A DNA stretch of 64,000 nt from Peptoniphilus sp. GNH. Its GTDB lineage: Bacteria; Bacillota; Clostridia; Tissierellales; Peptoniphilaceae. Shown here piece by piece: positions 58,417 to 64,000 of this stretch (its first letter is position 1; each line of letters starts with the position of its first letter). Under the pieces are notes generated by a model. The model had not been told where the DNA came from. It ran no database searches and saw only the letters and a program-made list of their open reading frames with translations. The position numbers and the translations under genes are program-made. Location: assembly GCA_021307325.1 (NCBI GenBank), contig CP089931.1, positions 1,388,979 through 1,452,978 of the forward strand, in the 5' to 3' direction.

Positions 58417-58605
58417 ATGAAGTTTTTGATTAGTGCAAGAAGTGGCAAAAAATTATTTTATGCAAATTGTTCGCCTAAGACTTGCGTATGTTATGGAGCT
58501 ACAACAAATTGTTCTGTGAAAGGTTTAGATAAATCGGTGGGAAGTTGTAAGGGGCTTATGGCTTGCAGACCTGATAAAAAAGGGTTTGGAGCAACTATAA
58601 AATGA
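58417..58605 (+). CDS. Six-cysteine RiPP precursor peptide candidate
   Basis: A 62-residue peptide with six Cys at positions 18, 23, 25, 32, 44 and 50, a short basic leader (MKFLISARSGKKLF) and a Gly/Lys tail. It has no hydrophobic signal peptide. It sits between the radical SAM maturase and an ABC exporter and has a perfect AGAGGAG site, so it is expressed. Cysteine spacing and setting indicate a thioether-bridged RiPP. It does not show the SCIFF spacing or the leader Gly-Gly of C39-processed peptides. The final ATGA overlaps the exporter start. Confidence 0.8.
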   Translation: MKFLISARSGKKLFYANCSPKTCVCYGATTNCSVKGLDKSVGSCKGLMACRPDKKGFGATIK

Positions 58606-60155
58606 CTTTTAGAAAAATCTTTAGGCTTTACATAGTCCCCATGAAGGGGAAATTAGTCCTCTATCTCGGCATAGGTATGTTTACGACCATTCTAGGACTT
58701 TTTGTAACTTATCTTTCGGGCAGATTTATAGATTTGTTAATAGACCTTTTAGATTTCTCTATCATAATAAAATTTGCAGTTTTTGTAGCCTTGTTACGAC
58801 TTATAAATCTTTTAGCTTCTTATCTGGAGCAGAGAGCTTATATGAGCCTTCAAATAAGATCCGGCTTTGCATTTAATAAAGATCTCATCGAACATTTCCA
58901 AGAGATTCCATTTTTAAATACACTTCTTTTTGATAAGGCGAGTCTGGTTCAAAGACTAAACAATGATTCAAATTCTCTTATAATTTTTATCTTATCAGTT
59001 ATAAGAAATTCACTTTGCCAGCTTTTGATCCTTCTTGGCTCGTTATTTTTCATCCTAATAAAGGCTCCCTATCTAGCTTGTCTTTCCCTTCTTCTTTCAC
59101 TAGCATATGTGGGAGTATATAGACTTATGAGAGAAAGACTTTTTAGAGCAAGTAAGGAAATGGTAGATGCCCAGACTGATTTTTTTGCAGCATCATATAG
59201 GCAGCTGGACCACTTAAAGACAATAAAAATTCAAGCCCTTGCCACAACCCTTAAAAGGCACCTTTTTCGCTCTTTTGACATTTTGTATAAGACGTCCTTT
59301 GAAAATTTAAAGGTAAATTATAGCTACGGGGCCTTTGATGTGGGACTTGGAATTTTTATTGAGGCTAGTATTTTTGTAATAGGAGGCTTTTTAGTTTTCA
59401 AGAAGAGACTAAGTGTTGGCGAATTTACAATCTTATCTAGTTTTTTTTATAACATAATTGAATCTATCAAGTATTTTTTTAATATAGGAAGTGAAAGTCA
59501 AGCTGCCAAGGCTATGTTAAACCGAGTAAATGAAATTTTAGATATAAAAAGAGAAAATTTTGGAAAGATAAAACTCGATAACATAGAAAAAGTCGAAATA
59601 AAAAATTTGACATTTTCTTTTGGTGAAAATAATTTATTTAAAAATTTTTCATATTCTTTTACTAAGGGCAATATATATTTTTTAAGAGGGATAAATGGAA
59701 GGGGAAAGTCCAGTCTTTTCAACCTTATTGTGGGGTTGTATCCAGAAGCCTATGATGGCGAAATCTTATTTAACGATATAAATATAAAAGAATTGGATAC
59801 ATTTTATCTTAGAAAAAACTTGATCGCCTTTACAGAGCAAGACCCTATCCTATTAGATGATGAAGCATTTGAAAACACTAAAAATGTAAAGATATTTAAA
59901 AACACGAATTCACCCAAGCTTAAAAGTTTTTTTAAAGATGAGATATCGGGTGGGGAGAATCAAAGACTAGCAATTCTCTCGGCTCTTTGCAAAAATGCGG
60001 ACCTACTTTTGTTTGATGAGCCGACATCAAATTTAGACGAAAAATCTAAGCAGATATTTTTAGAGTATTTGCAAGAAATAAAAAAAGATAAAATTATCTT
60101 GTTAATAAGCCATGAAAATTTAGAAAATTTTGTATATGAATTAGTAGCTTTATAG
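58602..60155 (+). CDS. ABC exporter (fused permease-ATPase) of the RiPP operon
   Basis: A 517-residue half-transporter. Residues ~1-300 form six membrane helices and the rest an ATPase with Walker A GINGRGKSSL, Q-loop FTEQDP, signature ISGGENQRL, Walker B LLLFDEPTSNLD and H-loop ISHENL. It should act as a homodimer exporting the mature peptide. No peptidase C39 domain is present, so leader removal, if any, needs another protease. The start overlaps the precursor stop by 4 bases, giving tight coupling. A terminator follows. Confidence 0.88.
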   Translation: MTFRKIFRLYIVPMKGKLVLYLGIGMFTTILGLFVTYLSGRFIDLLIDLLDFSIIIKFAVFVALLRLINLLASYLEQRAYMSLQIRSGFAFNKDLIEHFQEIPFLNTLLFDKASLVQRLNNDSNSLIIFILSVIRNSLCQLLILLGSLFFILIKAPYLACLSLLLSLAYVGVYRLMRERLFRASKEMVDAQTDFFAASYRQLDHLKTIKIQALATTLKRHLFRSFDILYKTSFENLKVNYSYGAFDVGLGIFIEASIFVIGGFLVFKKRLSVGEFTILSSFFYNIIESIKYFFNIGSESQAAKAMLNRVNEILDIKRENFGKIKLDNIEKVEIKNLTFSFGENNLFKNFSYSFTKGNIYFLRGINGRGKSSLFNLIVGLYPEAYDGEILFNDINIKELDTFYLRKNLIAFTEQDPILLDDEAFENTKNVKIFKNTNSPKLKSFFKDEISGGENQRLAILSALCKNADLLLFDEPTSNLDEKSKQIFLEYLQEIKKDKIILLISHENLENFVYELVAL

Positions 60156-60186
60156 AAAATCCAAGACTATTTGTTTTGGATTTTTT
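60156..60186 (+). terminator. Terminator of the RiPP operon
   Basis: AAAATCCAA pairs with TTGGATTTT around an 11-base loop, followed by T residues. Confidence 0.78.
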
Positions 60187-60265
60187 GCTATTTTAAGCCT
60201 ATAAAAAAGTGTATTTATTTGCCGAAGCATTAAGGATAAGATTGAATAATGCCGACTTGTTATAT

Positions 60266-60294
60266 TGAAATTTCGGAAAAATTTTGCTAAAATA
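60266..60294 (+). promoter_or_regulatory. Promoter of the last surface gene
   Basis: TTGAAA and TAAAAT are 17 bp apart, with TG one base before the -10 (extended -10). Between it and the start codon lies GACAAATTTTTGTC (60315-60328), a perfect inverted repeat. Confidence 0.62.
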
Positions 60295-60352
60295 TTTTCG
60301 ATAATTTCTATCAAGACAAATTTTTGTCAATAAATCGAGGAGGTATTAAGAG

Positions 60353-63300
60353 ATGAAGAAGAGGGTATTGGCCCTGATTTTATGTCTTATGATGATTTTT
60401 AATCTGACTACTGTATTTGCAGATAGTGAGGGCAAGACAGCTAGTAAGGATATAAAATTGGCTGTGATAGCTGAAGAATCCAGAAGTATGACGATATCAA
60501 TAGAACCAGAAGCCATAGCAAAAGAGATAGTTGGCGTAAAGACTGATACAGTTTTTAAGCATGAAAAGATAAATTATTCAAGTAGTGTTGGATGGGTATC
60601 AGGTAAAACCTATTGTGTTTCAGGCGGCAAGCTCTACATTGATCCGATTAGAAATAAACACACTTTGACTTTGACATTAAATTCAGGGGAAGAGCTACAT
60701 TTTATTCGAAAGGATAAAAATTTTGAAAGGATTGACTTGGCTCATCCGCCCAAGGGCAAACTACATATCAAACTTGAGGGCTATTTTGAGGGGGCTCTTG
60801 TAGGTCAAAGAAAGTATGATGCTGTAAGTGCTGGTACTGGAACGACAAGTGATAACAAAAACTCCGACATCAAGGTCTATGGACAAATTACGGAAGAAAA
60901 TCAAGGGCCTATCCCAGGAGCTTGGAAGGAGCTTTCCAAGTCGGATATAGAAGTAGACAAGGGACGCACAAAGATTATATTAGATGAAAAATCTGGTATG
61001 AAGCCTAGCTATAATGCGGGAGATTCTTCTATAACTCTTTCCGGAGAACCCAAAAATGTGGGAGACTATCCAGTAAGGGTAGAGCTTGTAGACATCTATG
61101 GCAGAAGGGCAAGCAGTAATGAAGCCTGGTTTTCTGTTTCGGATATAAAAACGACTTATCTTGACAAGGTCATGAAGGATGTAAATACAAGACTTAAAAC
61201 AACTGCAAACGGCAAGGTGCTCTTTAACCAAGAACCTTGGTATATCGCTTATTTTAATGAAAATAATAAGGAAAAGGGCCAATCATATACAGTACCTAAG
61301 AATATAAATTTGTGGCAGGGCTCGCATGAAAGTGGAACTTATGGACAATTGGGTCTAATTTTTCACTTGAGCGAAAATCCTAGAAGAGACAAGTTTGAAT
61401 ACAAACCAGATGAAGATAGGATTCCTATCCAAGATTTTGTTTTGCAAGAGGGAAGTAACTTGACTCTTGTTAATATGAAAGTTTTTTCTGGAGTAAATAT
61501 AATTGTAAATAAGGGTGCGATTTTAAATATTCATGACTCTTCAATTTACGGAAAGATTACAGTTAATGGCGGAAGACTCAGGGTAAATTATGATCCTGAT
61601 GGAAAATTCCAAGGTCAATTTGGAAAACCGTCTGATGCAAAAGTGGTCTCGGGTTCATCAATTCAAGGCCAAATCATATTAAATGATGGAGCTGTCTTGG
61701 AAAGCTCCTACATCTATTCCAATACGAACAACTTGACAGATGCCAATAAGGCTGTCAAGAACACAAGGCCCGTTGTACTTGTAAAGGGCAAGGCCTTTAT
61801 AAGAGGCAATGTCTTTGTAAAAGGAGATGAATCTCCAACCGGAAGCGAATCCGACGGCAGGCCTTATAGAGGACAAACCGGGGTAGAGGTTGACGGAGGT
61901 TCTCTTACAATTTTAGAAAATTCAAATCTCTATGCCTACGGAGGAGGAACATCTGCCACCACATCAAGAGGAGGAAATGCCCTAGTCTTAAAAAATGACG
62001 GCAAGATCCTCGGTGATGGAGGACTTGTTGCCTTGGGAGGCACAGGTCATAGTGGCGAAGGTGGATATGCAGTTTGTGGAAAAGGAACAATTTCTAGCAA
62101 GGTTGCATATTTAAGAGCGGGCAATGGAAGTGATGTTAGTCCGGCAAAAGAAGATGGCGTAAAGATCACCAAAAATGTCATAGGAAAGGTTGAAGATGGC
62201 AAAAAGGGCAGTGGCAAAATTGCTGAAGAGTATCCTGAATTCTGGGGACACAGTTCAGTGCCTAAAAAGCTAGATGACAATAAGATTGGAAAAGAGCTCA
62301 TAAACCCATCGGGTGAAGAAGGCTTAAAGGGTGAACAAGCACCTGTTTTTGAAGATGCAAAACCGGGTCAAAGAATAAAAAGGGTTGAGTTTAAAACAAA
62401 TAGATTCCACCAAAAATCAATTCAAGTAGCAGAAAAAAGTGATGATTCCAAAGATTGGATAAAGAAGCTTGCAAATAAAGAGGGCCTTGTATCCATTGGG
62501 TCTGAAAAAATTGAAATGCTAGATCAAGAGGTAGAAGGACAAAAAGGCTACAAGGTTGATAGAAGCTTTTTATACATCTATGGTCTAAATGTAGGTGATA
62601 AGGTTGATATAACGGTTGATGGCTATGTGCCGGTAAGTCTAAAGGCAGTTGCAAGCGAAGGTGTAAAAAACAAGTATAGGCTTGAAAAATTTTCTAAAGA
62701 ACCGGAAGAAAAGCCTTACATGCCTGAAGAAGAAGTAGACACAACCGATGCCAATGTAGCAAGGGCAAAAGAATATATAAAAAATCTAACCTTTGATGAA
62801 AATGCCTTAAAGCAAAACGGAGTTAACACGGACAGAAATTCATCAACTATAAATGAATTGCTTGAAAGCTTGAAAAAGGCAAAAGAACTTGCCTCTAAGG
62901 AAAATCTCAGTCAGGATGAAAAGAAGAATTTGGTTTTGATTTATAAAAATAAATTTGAAAACAAGACCAAAAACATTCGTATCGATATGGCCTTGGAAGA
63001 TGCAAAAGTCGTTACCAATAGACACGACAACAAGAGGCTCCATGCCAAAATCAAAAATGGCAAGGTGACTTATTTATCTAAATTGGCATCTATATCCAAG
63101 GATGCCTATCCAAAACTCACAGTTTATAGAATTGACAAGAAGGACTACGAAACAGATGCCGTAACAGGAGTGACTCCTAAATTTGAAAAGAATGAGTTGG
63201 ATGGCCAATACTATGACATCAAAAATGTCAAACCAGAAATTCAAGTAAGAAGTGCTCAAAGTAGCAAGTATGAAATAAGCTTCAAAGAAGCAGAAATAAA

Positions 63301-64000
63301 AAGAGACTTTCCAAATACTCAATTGCTAAAAATTGTATTTTCGGTAAAACTAGCAGAAGATATTTTCGTAAAAAGTGAGGACTACGTATTTTTGAGCGAT
63401 GTAAAGGCCGATGAAAAAGAAGATAGCAATGACAATATTGTAAGTGAACAAGATCCGATAAAAGAAAATAATAAAGACCCTAAAGAAAAGAAGGAGCAAA
63501 ATAAAGGCCACTATGAATACAGAAGCACGAGAAAACTTGTACCGGTAAAGGTAAAAAGCTCCCAAAACTCTGTAGCCAAGTCTTATATCGAAGGATATTC
63601 AGACGGGCTTTTTAGACCTAATTTTGCAGTTACAAGAGCAGAAGCTGCTCAAATGATTTTAAAATTGCAAAAGGCATCAGCATCTAAGACCAAGTTAGAC
63701 TTTGATGATGTAAAAGATGCTTGGTATGGCGAGGCTCTTAACTATACCTATTCAAAGGGCATGATTCTTGCAAAAGATGGCAAACTAAGACCGGATGATA
63801 AGATGACAAGAGCAGAATTTGCCAGGATGATTTTCCCACTTCTACCGCAAAAATCGACAGAGCAAACATTCACAGATATAAGAGGCCATGAGTTTGAAGA
63901 AGCCATATTAAGAGCTGCTGCAAATGGCATTGTAAAGGGTTATCCTGACAAGACCTTCAGACCAGATGGCAAAGTTACAAGAGCAGAAGCTGTTGCTATG
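60353..64000 (+). CDS. Large SLH-anchored surface protein with beta-helix-like middle (3' end outside window)
   Basis: The frame is open for 1216 codons to the window edge, starting at an ATG behind GAGGAGG with a signal peptide (cleavage near TVFA). Residues ~360-620 hold repeated short strands and turns (NGGRLRV, DGGSLTILENSNLYAYGGG, ALVLKNDGKILGDGG), typical of parallel beta-helix adhesin-like folds. A helical FIVAR-like module follows (~800-865), then a Lys/Glu-rich linker, and SLH repeats from about residue 1075 (YIEGYSDGLFRPNFAVTRAE, then ILAKDGKLRPDDKMTRAE and GYPDKTFRPDGKVTRAE). The third SLH is cut by the edge. Probable adhesin or S-layer-associated protein. Confidence 0.88.
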   Translation, partial: MKKRVLALILCLMMIFNLTTVFADSEGKTASKDIKLAVIAEESRSMTISIEPEAIAKEIVGVKTDTVFKHEKINYSSSVGWVSGKTYCVSGGKLYIDPIRNKHTLTLTLNSGEELHFIRKDKNFERIDLAHPPKGKLHIKLEGYFEGALVGQRKYDAVSAGTGTTSDNKNSDIKVYGQITEENQGPIPGAWKELSKSDIEVDKGRTKIILDEKSGMKPSYNAGDSSITLSGEPKNVGDYPVRVELVDIYGRRASSNEAWFSVSDIKTTYLDKVMKDVNTRLKTTANGKVLFNQEPWYIAYFNENNKEKGQSYTVPKNINLWQGSHESGTYGQLGLIFHLSENPRRDKFEYKPDEDRIPIQDFVLQEGSNLTLVNMKVFSGVNIIVNKGAILNIHDSSIYGKITVNGGRLRVNYDPDGKFQGQFGKPSDAKVVSGSSIQGQIILNDGAVLESSYIYSNTNNLTDANKAVKNTRPVVLVKGKAFIRGNVFVKGDESPTGSESDGRPYRGQTGVEVDGGSLTILENSNLYAYGGGTSATTSRGGNALVLKNDGKILGDGGLVALGGTGHSGEGGYAVCGKGTISSKVAYLRAGNGSDVSPAKEDGVKITKNVIGKVEDGKKGSGKIAEEYPEFWGHSSVPKKLDDNKIGKELINPSGEEGLKGEQAPVFEDAKPGQRIKRVEFKTNRFHQKSIQVAEKSDDSKDWIKKLANKEGLVSIGSEKIEMLDQEVEGQKGYKVDRSFLYIYGLNVGDKVDITVDGYVPVSLKAVASEGVKNKYRLEKFSKEPEEKPYMPEEEVDTTDANVARAKEYIKNLTFDENALKQNGVNTDRNSSTINELLESLKKAKELASKENLSQDEKKNLVLIYKNKFENKTKNIRIDMALEDAKVVTNRHDNKRLHAKIKNGKVTYLSKLASISKDAYPKLTVYRIDKKDYETDAVTGVTPKFEKNELDGQYYDIKNVKPEIQVRSAQSSKYEISFKEAEIKRDFPNTQLLKIVFSVKLAEDIFVKSEDYVFLSDVKADEKEDSNDNIVSEQDPIKENNKDPKEKKEQNKGHYEYRSTRKLVPVKVKSSQNSVAKSYIEGYSDGLFRPNFAVTRAEAAQMILKLQKASASKTKLDFDDVKDAWYGEALNYTYSKGMILAKDGKLRPDDKMTRAEFARMIFPLLPQKSTEQTFTDIRGHEFEEAILRAAANGIVKGYPDKTFRPDGKVTRAEAVAM

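Noticed and set aside
58417-58605. SCIFF (six Cys in forty-five) assignment for the precursor
   Set aside because: The Cys spacing, length and flanking residues do not fit SCIFF peptides as I know them, though the count of six Cys matches.

Overview
The window is AT-rich DNA with Gram-positive, low-GC signals: strong AGGAGG ribosome binding sites, T-box leaders, DnaD/DnaI-type replication proteins, SLH-anchored surface proteins and a 16S-tRNA-Ala-23S-5S operon. Gene content (PyrI-containing pyr operon, BspA-type leucine-rich repeats, InlB-type B-repeats, S-layer homology domains, Cys-rich radical-SAM peptide) fits an anaerobic Firmicute of the Tissierellia/Clostridia. Peptoniphilaceae or a close relative is my inference; I cannot fix the genus without a 16S search.

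Layout. 1-4941: pyrimidine biosynthesis operon pyrB(partial)-pyrI-pyrF-pyrK-pyrD-pyrE-pyrC with overlapping, translationally coupled genes. 5135-6248 (minus): split chromate-type transporter pair. 6321-13792: housekeeping genes (YerB-like lipoprotein, GNAT, DnaD-like plus DnaI-like helicase loader, class I aminotransferase, PAP2 phosphatase, nitroreductase, DegV). 14029-19256: complete rRNA operon with two promoters, RNase III-type processing stems and a terminator. 19257-34172: surface-protein island. It holds an N-terminal-SLH protein made of nine B-repeats (four almost identical 243-bp units), a secreted subtilisin-like protease with C-terminal SLH domains, an unrecognised reverse-strand gene, and a giant BspA-like LRR protein that also carries a FMN-binding (flavinylation) domain and the same SLH cassette.

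34250-36840 (minus): polar amino-acid ABC transporter under a T-box leader whose best specifier reading is lysine. 36939-40108: SDR reductase, acyl-CoA transferase with an Asp in place of the usual catalytic Glu, and a GntR regulator. 40334-51085: leucyl aminopeptidase, glutaredoxin, zinc-ribbon protein, alpha/beta hydrolase, membrane-anchored MurF-like ligase, Ddl, RNase R, SmpB, acyltransferase, and T-box-controlled serS. 51153-56449: a zinc-ribbon/TPR/SH3 membrane protein divergent from a small membrane protein, an alpha/beta hydrolase, a 2-hydroxyacid dehydrogenase and sigma-54 (rpoN).

56581-60155 is the most interesting locus: a four-gene candidate RiPP operon (lipoprotein, radical SAM/SPASM maturase, 62-residue six-cysteine precursor, ABC exporter) bounded by terminators. 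Its first gene appears to be read from a leaderless transcript. The window ends inside another large SLH-anchored protein with a beta-helix-like middle (60353 to the edge).
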